From: Chitinilyticum litopenaei DSM 21440
GTDB lineage: Bacteria; Pseudomonadota; Gammaproteobacteria; Burkholderiales; Chitinibacteraceae
Direction of reading: 5' to 3'
Assembly (NCBI RefSeq): GCF_000428145.1
Contig: NZ_ATZJ01000025.1
Span: forward strand, 1-55,086
Length of the DNA: 55,086 bases
Shown: positions 41,685-50,500 of the stretch, one piece after another
Numbering within the stretch: position 1 is the first letter of the stretch
Layout of the letters: each line of letters starts with the position of its first letter
Position numbers and translations under genes: made by a program
The notes under the pieces: model-generated
What the model was told of the DNA's origin: nothing
Databases searched by the model: none
What the model saw: only the letters and a program-made list of their open reading frames with translations

Positions 41685-41889
41685 GGTGGGGTGCGGCGCG
41701 CGGCCGGCCAGGAGGTAAAGGCGACCAGTCTAGCAGGCTGGCGCCCTGTGCGCCCTCGGGCAACTGCCGGAACTCACCGGGCCGCAACAGGCGGGGATGG
41801 GCACCCGCGGGCATTCGCCATCCCGGCCGCGCGCCCTCGCGATATACTTGCCGACAGCCTGCAACAAGCCCCAAGTCAAAGAAGAAATC

Positions 41890-43473
41890 ATGCTCGACGA
41901 CATCAAGAAAACCCTCTGGGCCGCCGCCGACAAGCTGCGCGCGAATGTGGACGCCGCCGAATACAAGCACCTCGTGCTCGGCCTCATTTTCCTCAAGTTT
42001 GTCTCCGACACCTTCCAGGCGCGGCGTGAAGAGCTCACCCGCCGTTTTCAGGACGAGGCCGACGATTACTTCCTGCACGATTGCGATGACGAAATGCTCG
42101 CCGAGGAGCTGGAAGAGCGCGATTACTACCGCGAAGTCAACGTATTCTGGGTGCCCGAAGCCGCGCGCTGGGAAGCACTCCGCGCCAATGCCAAGCAGGC
42201 CGATATCGGCAAACGCATCGACGACGCGCTGGCGCTGATCGAAGCCGACAACCCGCGTCTGAAAGGCATTCTCGACAAGCGCTACGCCCGCGCCCCGCTA
42301 CCGGATGGCAAGCTGGGCGAGCTGGTCGATCTGATTTCCACCATCGGCTTCGGCGAAGACCAGACCATCGCCCGCGACATTCTTGGCCAGGTGTACGAAT
42401 ACTTCCTCGGCCAGTTCGCCAGCGCCGAGGGCAAAAAGGGCGGGCAGTTCTACACGCCGCAATCCATCGTCAAAACGCTGGTTTCTGTTCTCGACCCGCA
42501 TCAGGGCAAGGTCTACGACCCGTGCTGCGGCTCGGGCGGCATGTTTGTGCAGTCGGAAAAATTCATCGAAGCGCACGGCGGCAAGCTGGGCGATGTGTCG
42601 ATTTACGGGCAGGAATCCAACCCCACCACCTGGCGCTTGGCGGCGATGAACCTCGCCATTCGCGGCATCGACTTCAATCTCGGCCGGGAGCCGGGTGACA
42701 CCTTCACCAAAAACCAGCACCCCGACCTGCGCGCCGACTACATCCTCGCCAACCCGCCGTTCAATATCAGCGACTGGTGGCATGGCAGCCTGGAAGGCGA
42801 TTCGCGCTGGGTGTATGGCACGCCGCCGCAAGGCAACGCCAACTACGCGTGGCTGCAACACATGCTCTACCACCTCAAACCCACTGGCCGCGCGGGCATT
42901 GTGCTGGCCAACGGCTCGATGTCGTCCAGCCAGAACAGCGAGGGCGACATCCGCCGCGCCATGGTCGATGCCGACGTGGTCGAAGTGATGATTGCGCTGC
43001 CCGGCCAGCTGTTTTTCAACACCCAAATTCCTGCCTGCCTGTGGTTCCTATCTAAGACCAAAACCACCCGCCAGGGCGAAGTGCTCTTCATCGACGCGCG
43101 CAAACTCGGCAAAATGATTTCGCGTGTGCAATGCGAACTCGACGACGAGGGTATTGCCCGCATCGCCAATACCGTATTGGCATGGCGCGCCGGGCCGCAG
43201 GCCCAAGTGCCGCTTGCGGCCGGGGAGGAAAACCTGGTTTACCAGGATGTTGCCGGCTTCTGCCGCAGCGTGAAGCTCGCTGAAATCGCCGAACACGGCC
43301 ACGTACTCACCCCGGGGCGCTACGTTGGCGCGGAGGAAGTGGAAGACAACGACGAAGACTTTGCCACCAAAATGACCGCACTCACCGAAAAGCTCGGCGA
43401 ACAAATGGCCAAAGGCGCAGAACTCGACCAGCTAATCCGCCAGAAACTGGGAGGGCTGGGGTATGAGTTCTGA
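41890..43473 (+). CDS. hsdM: Type I restriction-modification methyltransferase subunit
   Basis: A 527-residue N6-adenine methyltransferase. The N-terminal helical domain (LWAAADKLRANVDAAEYKHLVLGLIFLKFVSDTF) is standard. The SAM motif is VYDPCCGSGGMFVQSEKF and the catalytic motif IV is NPPFNISDWW. GRAGIVLANGSMSS and DVVEVMIALPGQLFFNTQIPACLWFLSK are further family markers. The start at 41890 is chosen over 41797, which would add a basic stretch not seen in HsdM. It begins the operon and overlaps hsdS by 11 bases. Two HsdM with one HsdS form the methylase; HsdR is added for cutting. Confidence 0.97.
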   Translation: MLDDIKKTLWAAADKLRANVDAAEYKHLVLGLIFLKFVSDTFQARREELTRRFQDEADDYFLHDCDDEMLAEELEERDYYREVNVFWVPEAARWEALRANAKQADIGKRIDDALALIEADNPRLKGILDKRYARAPLPDGKLGELVDLISTIGFGEDQTIARDILGQVYEYFLGQFASAEGKKGGQFYTPQSIVKTLVSVLDPHQGKVYDPCCGSGGMFVQSEKFIEAHGGKLGDVSIYGQESNPTTWRLAAMNLAIRGIDFNLGREPGDTFTKNQHPDLRADYILANPPFNISDWWHGSLEGDSRWVYGTPPQGNANYAWLQHMLYHLKPTGRAGIVLANGSMSSSQNSEGDIRRAMVDADVVEVMIALPGQLFFNTQIPACLWFLSKTKTTRQGEVLFIDARKLGKMISRVQCELDDEGIARIANTVLAWRAGPQAQVPLAAGEENLVYQDVAGFCRSVKLAEIAEHGHVLTPGRYVGAEEVEDNDEDFATKMTALTEKLGEQMAKGAELDQLIRQKLGGLGYEF

Positions 43474-44911
43474 GATGCAAATGGGTAAGTCGCATTTGCC
43501 GCGCAGCGGCAATGCGCCGGATGGGGGTATGGCTCTGAAGTCTTCTGCTGATAAGGCTTGTGGCGCAATACCTTCGGTAATTGCGCCCTACGGGGCTGAG
43601 TATGAGTGGATTCGACTTCGTGACCTAAGTGTTCGTATAACGAAGGGAACAACCCCTACAAAAGGCCAGGGTTTCGTCGAGCATGGCATCAATTACATCA
43701 AATCTGAATCAATTACAGCGGATGGTTCGATTGATGTATCCAAATTTGCATACATTGACTCAGAGACGCATAGCAAACTTGCGCGCTCTCAGCTTTGCGC
43801 CGGCAACGTTTTATTTTCAATGGCCGGTGTCTATTTGGGAAAAACGGCAGTAGTGTTGCCTGAGCATTTGCCTGCGAATACAAATCAAGCTGTCGGCATT
43901 ATCTCGCTAAATGAACAAGTGGCCGACCCATACTTTATTCACTACGCATTGCAGTCCCCAGCTTGTCGTGATTGGGTATTGCGTTCTGCTTCACAGTCAG
44001 CACAACCAAATTTCAATCTTCAAGAAATTGGAGATTTAAAAATACCTGCATTATCTCTTGCATCTCAAAAAAACATCGCGAGCGTATTGCGTGCCCTCGA
44101 CGACCGGATTGCGCTGTTGCGCGAGACCAATGCGACGCTGGAGGCGATGGCGCAGGCGCTGTTCAAGTCGTGGTTTGTCGATTTCGATCCCGTCCACGCC
44201 AACACCGGCACCCAAACCGCCACGCTCCCCCCCGAGCTACAAACCCTCTTCCCCGCCACCTTCACCGCTTCCCCACAAGGCCCGGTGCCGGAGGGGTGGG
44301 CATGGGGCACGATTGCCGATGCGGTGGAAACTGTGGGTGGCGCAACCCCTGATACCAAAAATGATGAGTTCTGGAATCCGGCAGAGGTAGCTTGGACTTC
44401 GCCAAAAGACCTGTCAGGGCTTAATACGCCGGTGTTGCTGGATACAGAGCGGAAAGTGTCTGAAAAAGGACTGGCCAAAATTAGTTCTGGTCTGCTGCCC
44501 ACAGGCTCCCTGCTGATGTCGTCGCGCGCCCCGATTGGCTATCTGGCAATCGCTCAAATTCCGCTGGCAATTAATCAAGGCTACATTGCGATGCCACCCG
44601 GAGGCCGTTTGCCACCGCTCTATATGCTGTTCTGGTGCCGCCAAAACATGGAAGTCATTAAAAACCGTGCAAACGGCTCGACTTTTATGGAGATTAGCAA
44701 AAAGGCCTTCCGCCCGATTGAGCTGGTCTTGCCGCCTGTGGAAGTGATTGAGGCGTTTGTAAATGTGGCTCAACCATTATTCGACCGCTTAGTCGAAAAT
44801 GAAAAACAAGCCCAAACCCTCGCCACCCTGCGCGACACGCTACTGCCACGCCTCATCTCCGGCCAGCTCCGCCTCCCTGAAGCCGAAGCACAGCTTACGG
44901 AGGTGGTGTGA
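43463..44911 (+). CDS. hsdS: Type I restriction-modification specificity subunit
   Basis: A 482-residue subunit that reads the two halves of the target. Recognition domain 1 covers about residues 45-205 (EWIRLRDLSVRITKGTTPTKGQGFV...), the central spacer 210-245 (IASVLRALDDRIALLRETNATLEAMAQALFKSWFVDFDPV), recognition domain 2 about 270-430 (WGTIADAVETVGGATPDTKNDEFW...), and the C-terminal spacer ends RLISGQLRLPEAEAQLTEVV. DNA for domain 1 (about 43600-44080) is clearly richer in A and T than its surroundings, the usual mark of an exchanged recognition domain. The ATG at 43463 has GGAGG 8-14 bases upstream. The 3' tail is repeated downstream (see 45113-45609). Confidence 0.95.
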   Translation: MSSEMQMGKSHLPRSGNAPDGGMALKSSADKACGAIPSVIAPYGAEYEWIRLRDLSVRITKGTTPTKGQGFVEHGINYIKSESITADGSIDVSKFAYIDSETHSKLARSQLCAGNVLFSMAGVYLGKTAVVLPEHLPANTNQAVGIISLNEQVADPYFIHYALQSPACRDWVLRSASQSAQPNFNLQEIGDLKIPALSLASQKNIASVLRALDDRIALLRETNATLEAMAQALFKSWFVDFDPVHANTGTQTATLPPELQTLFPATFTASPQGPVPEGWAWGTIADAVETVGGATPDTKNDEFWNPAEVAWTSPKDLSGLNTPVLLDTERKVSEKGLAKISSGLLPTGSLLMSSRAPIGYLAIAQIPLAINQGYIAMPPGGRLPPLYMLFWCRQNMEVIKNRANGSTFMEISKKAFRPIELVLPPVEVIEAFVNVAQPLFDRLVENEKQAQTLATLRDTLLPRLISGQLRLPEAEAQLTEVV

Positions 44912-45174
44912 TGATGCGGTTTTTCGTAGGGTGGGTTAGGCGGAACGCCGTAACCCACCATCTAGGGTATATTGATGCAGCCATTTATTATCAATGGCTA
45001 CGACTGCATAGGCTGGTTGGTATATTGCCCCGCAGCGTCCCGGTGGGTTACGCCGTGACATACATTTGCTCAAAAATGAGCATCGCCGCGCGGCTAACCC
45101 ACCCTACAAATCGCCTCATCTCCGGCCAGCTCCGCCTGCCCGAAGCTGAAGCTGCACTGGCGGAGGTGGTGTAA
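44911..45174 (+). CDS. Mini-ORF 1: MITE-derived, ends in a copy of the hsdS tail
   Basis: An 87-residue reading frame whose ATG shares a base with the hsdS stop (TGATG). The first 65 residues (MMRFFVGWVRRNAVTHH...) are the translation of the palindromic element at 44926-45107. The last 20 residues, RLISGQLRLPEAEAALAEVV, repeat the C-terminus of HsdS nearly exactly. It is probably not a functional protein on its own. It keeps ribosomes moving through the insertion toward the DUF1016 gene. Whether it is translated is unknown. Confidence 0.5.
   Translation: MMRFFVGWVRRNAVTHHLGYIDAAIYYQWLRLHRLVGILPRSVPVGYAVTYICSKMSIAARLTHPTNRLISGQLRLPEAEAALAEVV
44926..45107. mobile_element. Palindromic MITE-like element, copy 1
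   Basis: The ends GTAGGGTGGGTTAG and CTAACCCACCCTAC are a perfect 14-bp inverted repeat. The inside contains GCGGAACGCCGTAACCCACC and CCGGTGGGTTACGCCG, further dyads of the same motif. Elements with GTAGGGTGGGTTAG ends are widespread non-coding repeats in proteobacteria. This 182-bp copy lies right after the hsdS stop codon and before the second hsdS tail. Confidence 0.8.
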
Positions 45175-45368
45175 TGATGCGGTTTTTCGTAGGGTGGGTT
45201 AGGCGGAACGCCGTAACCCACCATGCCATGTACCAAGTTAAGCCGTCATTTATCCGCGTAGCTCCGGTGGGTTACGCCGCCGCGCGGCTAACCCACCCTA
45301 CAATTCGCCCCATCTCCAGCCAGCTCCGCCTGCCCGAAGCCGAAGCAGCGCTGGTGGAGGTGGTGTGA
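45174..45368 (+). CDS. Mini-ORF 2: MITE-derived, ends in a copy of the hsdS tail
   Basis: A 64-residue frame joined to mini-ORF 1 by TAATG. It opens with the same MMRFFVGWVRRNAVTHH and ends RPISSQLRLPEAEAALVEVV, a slightly more diverged copy of the HsdS C-terminus. The middle is the shorter element copy at 45189-45301. Substitutions in the tail are mostly conservative and the frame is intact, but its short length makes selection hard to judge by eye. Confidence 0.45.
   Translation: MMRFFVGWVRRNAVTHHAMYQVKPSFIRVAPVGYAAARLTHPTIRPISSQLRLPEAEAALVEVV
45189..45301. mobile_element. Palindromic MITE-like element, copy 2 (short)
   Basis: A 113-bp copy with the same perfect 14-bp ends as copy 1 and the same first 30 bases and last 30 bases, but lacking most of the middle found in copies 1 and 3 (the TATATTGATGCAGCC to TATTGCCCCGCAGC stretch). 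It is therefore an internal deletion form of the same element. Confidence 0.78.
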
Positions 45369-45610
45369 TGTTTATAGGGTATATTCATGCGGCCATTGCC
45401 AATCAATGGCTACGAAAGCATAGTATGGTGGGTATATTGCCCCGCAGCGTTCCGGTGGGTTATGCCGCGCAGCAAATCCCCTTGCGGGACGCCGCGATAT
45501 ACATTTGCTCAAGAATAAGCAGCGCCGCGCGGCTAACCCACCCTACCAATCGCCTCATCGCAGGCACCCTCCGCCTGCCCGAAGCCGCGCTGGATGAGGT
45601 GGTGCAATGA
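45368..45610 (+). CDS. Mini-ORF 3: MITE-derived, ends in a diverged hsdS tail
   Basis: An 80-residue frame joined to mini-ORF 2 by TGATG and to the DUF1016 gene by ATGA. It ends RLIAGTLRLPEAALDEVVQ, the most diverged of the four tails (two residues missing, one added at the end). This tail, the one touching the next gene, may be the oldest, or the original end of hsdS. As with the other two, a separate function is unlikely. Confidence 0.45.
   Translation: MFIGYIHAAIANQWLRKHSMVGILPRSVPVGYAAQQIPLRDAAIYICSRISSAARLTHPTNRLIAGTLRLPEAALDEVVQ
45374..45546. mobile_element. Palindromic MITE-like element, copy 3 (left end lost)
   Basis: This copy shares the inside of copy 1 (TAGGGTATATT-ATGC, ATCAATGGCTACGA, TATATTGCCCCGCAGCGT, CCGGTGGGTTA) and ends in CTAACCCACCCTAC. 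The GTAGGGTGGGTTAGGCGG left end is missing. An extra GCAAATCCCCTTGCGGGACG stretch sits near the right side. It appears older or rearranged compared with copies 1 and 2. Confidence 0.7.
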
Positions 45611-46665
45611 CGGAGCTGACCATGGTGACTCCCGATGGCTACGCGGACTGGTTGCGGCAGCTGAAGGTGGACATTCAGCAGGCGCGCCAGCGGGCGGCGC
45701 TGGCGGTGAATGCCGAGCTGGTGGCGCTGTATGCGCGCATCGGGCGGGAAATTTTGCAGCGACAGCAGGTGCAGGGCTGGGGCGCCAAGGTGGTCGAGCG
45801 GCTGGCGCGGGATTTGAAAGATGCCTTCCCCGAAATGCGCGGCTGGTCGGCCTCGAACCTGAAATACATGCGCTTTTTTGCCGAGCGCTGCCCGGATGGT
45901 CAATTTGGTCAGCAGCCTGCTGACCAATTGCCGTGGTTCCATATCGTGACGCTGTTGACCAAGCTGGACGATGCGGCCGAGCGCGAGTGGTATGCGTCGC
46001 AAGCGGTGGCGCAGGGCTGGTCACGCAGCACGCTGGAGCTGAACATCAAAAACCGGCTGCGTCAGCGCCAGGGCGCGGCGGTGAGCAATTTTGTCGCCCG
46101 GCTGCCGGCGGGGGAATCGGCGCTGGCGCAGGAAACGCTGAAAGACCCGTATCTGTTCGACTTTCTCGGCCTGGGCAATGAGGCGCACGAGCGCGATATC
46201 GAAGAGGGCCTGGTGCGGCATATCACGCGCTTTCTGCTGGAGCTGGGCGCGGGCTTTGCGTTTGTGGGGCGGCAATACCGGCTGGAGGTGGCGGGCGATG
46301 AGTTCTTCATCGACCTGCTGTTCTACCACACGCGGCTGAAATGCTATGTGGTTGTCGAGCTGAAAGCGGCGGCCTTCAAGCCCGAGCACGCCGGGCAGCT
46401 GAACTTCTATCTGGCTGCGGTCGATGCGCAAATCAAGGCGCCCGACGACAAGCCGACGATTGGCCTCTTGCTGTGCAAGCAGCAGAACCGGCTGGTGGCG
46501 GAATATGCGCTGTCCGGCATCGATAAACCCATCGGCGTCGCCGAATACCAGCTGTTGCGGGATTTGCCGGAAACGCTGGAGCAGAGCCTGCCGAGCATTG
46601 CCGCCATTGAAGCTGAATTGGCCGCTGAGTTGCTGGCCGACCATGCAGAAGACGAGGACGATTGA
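45607..46665 (+). CDS. DUF1016/YhcG-family PD-(D/E)XK nuclease-like protein
   Basis: A 352-residue protein. The N-terminal part (residues 10-150) is the helical DUF1016 N domain (YADWLRQLKVDIQQARQRAALAVNAELVALYARIGREIL...). The C-terminal part holds the nuclease-like core: FVGRQYRLEVAGDEFFIDLLFYHTRLKCYVVVELKAAAFKPEHAGQLNFYL, with the D...E-x-K residues (FIDL, VELK) and the following Gln all kept. GLLLCKQQNRLVAEYAL is also conserved. Its ATG overlaps the stop of mini-ORF 3, so it belongs to the hsd operon. YhcG-type proteins often sit in restriction-modification operons; their exact task is not known. Confidence 0.9.
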   Translation: MTELTMVTPDGYADWLRQLKVDIQQARQRAALAVNAELVALYARIGREILQRQQVQGWGAKVVERLARDLKDAFPEMRGWSASNLKYMRFFAERCPDGQFGQQPADQLPWFHIVTLLTKLDDAAEREWYASQAVAQGWSRSTLELNIKNRLRQRQGAAVSNFVARLPAGESALAQETLKDPYLFDFLGLGNEAHERDIEEGLVRHITRFLLELGAGFAFVGRQYRLEVAGDEFFIDLLFYHTRLKCYVVVELKAAAFKPEHAGQLNFYLAAVDAQIKAPDDKPTIGLLLCKQQNRLVAEYALSGIDKPIGVAEYQLLRDLPETLEQSLPSIAAIEAELAAELLADHAEDEDD

Positions 46666-46666
46666 C

Positions 46667-47422
46667 ATGCTGCTGTTCCAGTGCACCAAAGACGCGACCG
46701 AGGCTTTGACTGCGACCCGCAAGGGTGTGACCGAATCGTGGGTGGATGATCGGCCCATGCCGCCGGATGACCCGCCGTGGGTGTGGCAGCTGCATGCGGT
46801 GAAGATTGCCCGCCAGAACGTGCTGGTGGCGATGCAGGCCGAAACGCGCTTTGTGATGATCTTCTGGGGCATCAAGAAGGGTGATGGTGAAACGCTGATC
46901 CGGTTGTTCTGGGAACGGCTGGTCAATCATCTGCTCTGGCTGGCACAGGATGTGTCGGCGCTGGACGAGACACAGCTGAATGCGATGGTGGATTGTTTGA
47001 TCAAGGCCCATCAGCGCTTCGCCTTCCGCTCCGGCAGTGACCGCAGCGTGCAGACGCACATCAACGAGGTGGTGCATTGCTGCCGAGGCGCTGTCGAGGA
47101 TAACGGTGGCCTGCCGGAAGATGAGGAGCAGGCTGCCTGGTTCGATGAGGATATGAACCGCATGCTGCGCCGCGCGCGCGGCAGTGATTATTTCTATCCG
47201 GGCGAAGAAATGCTGTGTGCGGCGCTGCGTGATTTTGCCGGGATGGACGAGTCCACTGTGCAGCAGGTGCGCGAACGGCTGCGAATGGCCAAGCGGCAGG
47301 ACATGGCGGAAGTGCTGCTGCAGCATGCAGAAGTAATGAATCCGCAGGAAGACGATGCCAGGCAGGCATTGATCGAGCAGCTGCTGGCACAGGCGTACAA
47401 GGGCAAGAGCGGTCTGCATTGA
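46667..47422 (+). CDS. DUF6933-like protein in the hsd operon
   Basis: A 251-residue protein with no clear catalytic motif. The opening MLLFQCTKDATEAL recalls the MLxxRCTKKLLxxL start of the DUF6933 family, and WQLHAVKIARQNVLVAMQAETRFVMIF matches its second strand-helix stretch; these comparisons are from memory. The C-terminal half (from about residue 130) is extra and contains two Cys in VVHCCRGAV and an acidic segment. The ATG at 46667 lies one base after the DUF1016 stop codon, so the gene is cotranscribed. The role in the operon is unknown. Confidence 0.72.
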   Translation: MLLFQCTKDATEALTATRKGVTESWVDDRPMPPDDPPWVWQLHAVKIARQNVLVAMQAETRFVMIFWGIKKGDGETLIRLFWERLVNHLLWLAQDVSALDETQLNAMVDCLIKAHQRFAFRSGSDRSVQTHINEVVHCCRGAVEDNGGLPEDEEQAAWFDEDMNRMLRRARGSDYFYPGEEMLCAALRDFAGMDESTVQQVRERLRMAKRQDMAEVLLQHAEVMNPQEDDARQALIEQLLAQAYKGKSGLH

Positions 47423-47427
47423 GCGTA

Positions 47428-47506
47428 CGTCATTCCGGCGCAGGCCGGAATCCAGCTGCTTGACTTGAATGCGCCGTTTGGATGCCGGCCTGCGCCGGCA
47501 TGACGG
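47428..47506. repeat. Palindromic repeat between DUF6933-like gene and hsdR
   Basis: CGTCATTCCGGCGCAGGCCGG at the left pairs with CCGGCCTGCGCCGGCATGACG at the right. It belongs to the same broad class as the elements at 18192-18273 and 31286-31368 but has a different middle and GCGCAGG in place of GCGAAGG. It sits in the 137-bp gap within the hsd operon and could damp or process the transcript there. Confidence 0.72.
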
Positions 47507-47559
47507 TTGAACTCTGATTTGTATTTATTGGCAAACCCGGGCGGCGCTGGGAGGCGTGA

Positions 47560-50500
47560 ATGACCGAAGACCAACTGGAACAGGAAGCCCTAAGCTGGCT
47601 GGTGGAAACAGGCTATCGCCATGTCTGTGGCTATGACATTGCCCCCGATGGGGATACGCCGGAGCGTACCGACTACAGCCAGCCGCTGCTGGTGGAGCGC
47701 CTGCGTACTGCCATTGCCCGCCTCAACCCGCAGTTGCCACTTGTTGCACGCGAAGATGCGCTGCAGCAGGTGCTGGACCTCGGCATTCCGGCGCTGCTGT
47801 CTGCCAACCGGCATTTCCACGGTCTGCTGGTCAACGGTGTGCCGGTGAGCTACCAGAAGGATGGCGAGACGCGCGGCGACTTCGCCCGGCTGCTTGACTG
47901 GGAAAACAGCGCCGGCGCTAACGAATTTCTGGCGATCAACCAGTACACCCTGAAAGGGGCGAAGCAGTCACGCCGGCCGGACATCATCCTGTTCGTGAAT
48001 GGCCTGCCGCTGGTGTTGCTGGAGCTGAAAAACCCTGCCGACGAAAATGCCGACATCTGGAAGGCCTTTGACCAGATTCAGACCTACAAGGAACAGATCC
48101 CCGATGTGTTCCAGTACAACGAGATTCTGGTGATTTCCGACGGCAGCCAGGCGCGCATGGGGTCGCTGTCCAGCAATGCTGAGCGCTACATGCAGTGGCG
48201 CACCATCGACGGGGTGAACCTCGATCCGCTGGGTGAATTCAACGAGCTGGAAACGATGATTCGCGGTGTGTTCGCGCCGGCGTATCTGCTCGATTACCTG
48301 CGCTACTTCGTGCTGTTTGAAGACGACGGCACGCTGATCAAGAAAATTGCCGGCTATCACCAGTTCCACGCGGTGCGCTCGGCCATCGGCCAGGTGGTGG
48401 CGGCCTCGCGCACCGATGTGATTGGTAGCCGCAAGGGCAAGGGCGGCGTGGTGTGGCACACGCAGGGCAGTGGCAAGAGCATCACCATGACCTGCTTTGC
48501 CGCCCGCGTGATGCGCGAGGCGGCAATGGAAAACCCGACCATTGTGGTGCTTACCGACCGCAACGATCTGGATGGTCAGCTGTTCGGCGTGTTTTCGCTG
48601 GCGCAGGATTTGCTGCGCGAGCAGCCGGTGCAGGTGGAAACCCGGCAGGATTTGCGCGCCAAGCTGGCGAACCGCCCGTCTGGCGGCATTATCTTTGCCA
48701 CCATCCAGAAATTCGCCCCCGGCGCGGATGAGGACAGCTTCCCCGTGCTGTCTGATCGGCACAATATCGTGGTGATTGCCGATGAAGCACACCGTACCCA
48801 GTATGGCTTTGAAGCCAAGCTGAAAGAACGCAAGCAGCCGGATACCCCTAAAAACACCGCCCAGGATGCCAGCGGGCAATATCTGGCCAGCACCTATCAG
48901 GTGGGCTACGCCCAGCATCTGCGCGATGCACTGCCGAACGCGACCTTTGTGGCGTTCACCGGCACGCCGGTTTCCAGCGAAGACCGCGACACCCGCGCGG
49001 TGTTCGGCGACTACATCCACATCTATGACATGCAGCAGGCCAAGGAAGATGGCGCGACGGTGGCCATCTACTATGAGTCGCGGCTGGCCAAGTTGCGCCT
49101 GAAGGAAGACGAGCTGCCGCAGATCGACGATGAGGTAGACGAGCTGGCCGAGGACGAGGAAGAAGGCCAGCAATCGAAACTGAAATCGAAATGGGCCGCG
49201 CTGGAAAAGATCGTCGGCGCCGATCCGCGCATCAGGCAGGTGGCGGCCGATCTGGTGGCGCATTTCGAGGAACGCCAGCAGGCGCAGCGCGGCAAGGCGA
49301 TGGTGGTGGCCATGAGCCGCGACATCTGCGTGCATCTGTACAACGCCATCCGCGAACTGCGTCCAGACTGGCATGACGACGACCCGGAAAAGGGCGCGAT
49401 GAAAATCGTGATGACCGGCTCGGCCAGCGACAAGCCCTTGCTGCGCCCGCACGTCTACCCGAAGCAGGTGAAAAAGCGTCTGGAAAAGCGCTTCAAGGAC
49501 CCGGATGACCCGCTGCAGCTGGTGATTGTGCGCGACATGTGGCTGACCGGCTTCGACGCGCCCTGCGTGCATACGCTGTATGTGGACAAGCCGATGAAAG
49601 GCCACAACCTGATGCAGGCCATCGCCCGCGTCAACCGCGTGTTCCGTGACAAGCAGGGCGGGCTGGTGGTGGATTACATCGGCATTGCCAACGAGCTGAA
49701 GGCCGCACTGAAGGAATACACCGCCAGCAATGGGCGCGGCAAACCCACCGTCGATGCGGCGGAAGCGTGGTCGATTCTTGAAGAAAAGCTCGATGTGCTG
49801 CGGGCGCTGCTGCATGGTTTTGACTACAGCGGTTTTGCTACCGGCGGCCACAAGCTGCTGGCCGGCGCGGCCAACCATGTGCTCGGCCAGAAGGACGGCA
49901 AGAAGCGCTTTGCCGATACTGCACTGCAAATGAGCAAGGCCTTCAGCCTGTGCTGCACGCTGGATGAAGCGAAGGCGGTGCGCGAGGAAGTGGCCTTCCT
50001 GCAGGCGGTGAAGGTGCTGCTGACCAAACGCGAGTTGTCCGACAAGAAGCGCACCGACGAAGAGCGCGACCTCGCCATTCGCCAGATCATCGGCCAGGCC
50101 GTGGTCAGTGATGAGGTGGTGGATATTTTCGATGCGGTCGGGCTGGAAAAGCCCAATATCGGCCTGCTGGATGACGAGTTTCTGGCCGAGGTGCGCAACC
50201 TGCCGGAGAAGAACCTGGCCGTGGAACTGCTGGAGCGCCTGCTGGAAGGCGAAATCCGCAGCAAGTTCGCCAGCAACGTGATCCAGCAGAAGAAGTTCTC
50301 CGAATTGCTGGCCAATGTGGTCAAGCGCTATCAGAACCGCAGCATCGAAACCGCGCAGGTGATGGAAGAACTGGTCGACATGGCCAGGAAATTTCGCGAC
50401 GCAGCAGGGCGGGGCGAAGCGCTGGGCCTGTCGGATGACGAGGTGAAGTTCTACGACGCACTGGCCAACAACGAGGCGGCCGTGCTGGAGCTGGGCGACG

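Noticed and set aside
44908..45610. A CRISPR-like array
   Set aside because: The repeated units are hsdS tails and palindromic elements of 110-180 bp with unequal spacing. They do not fit repeat-spacer structure and no cas gene is present.
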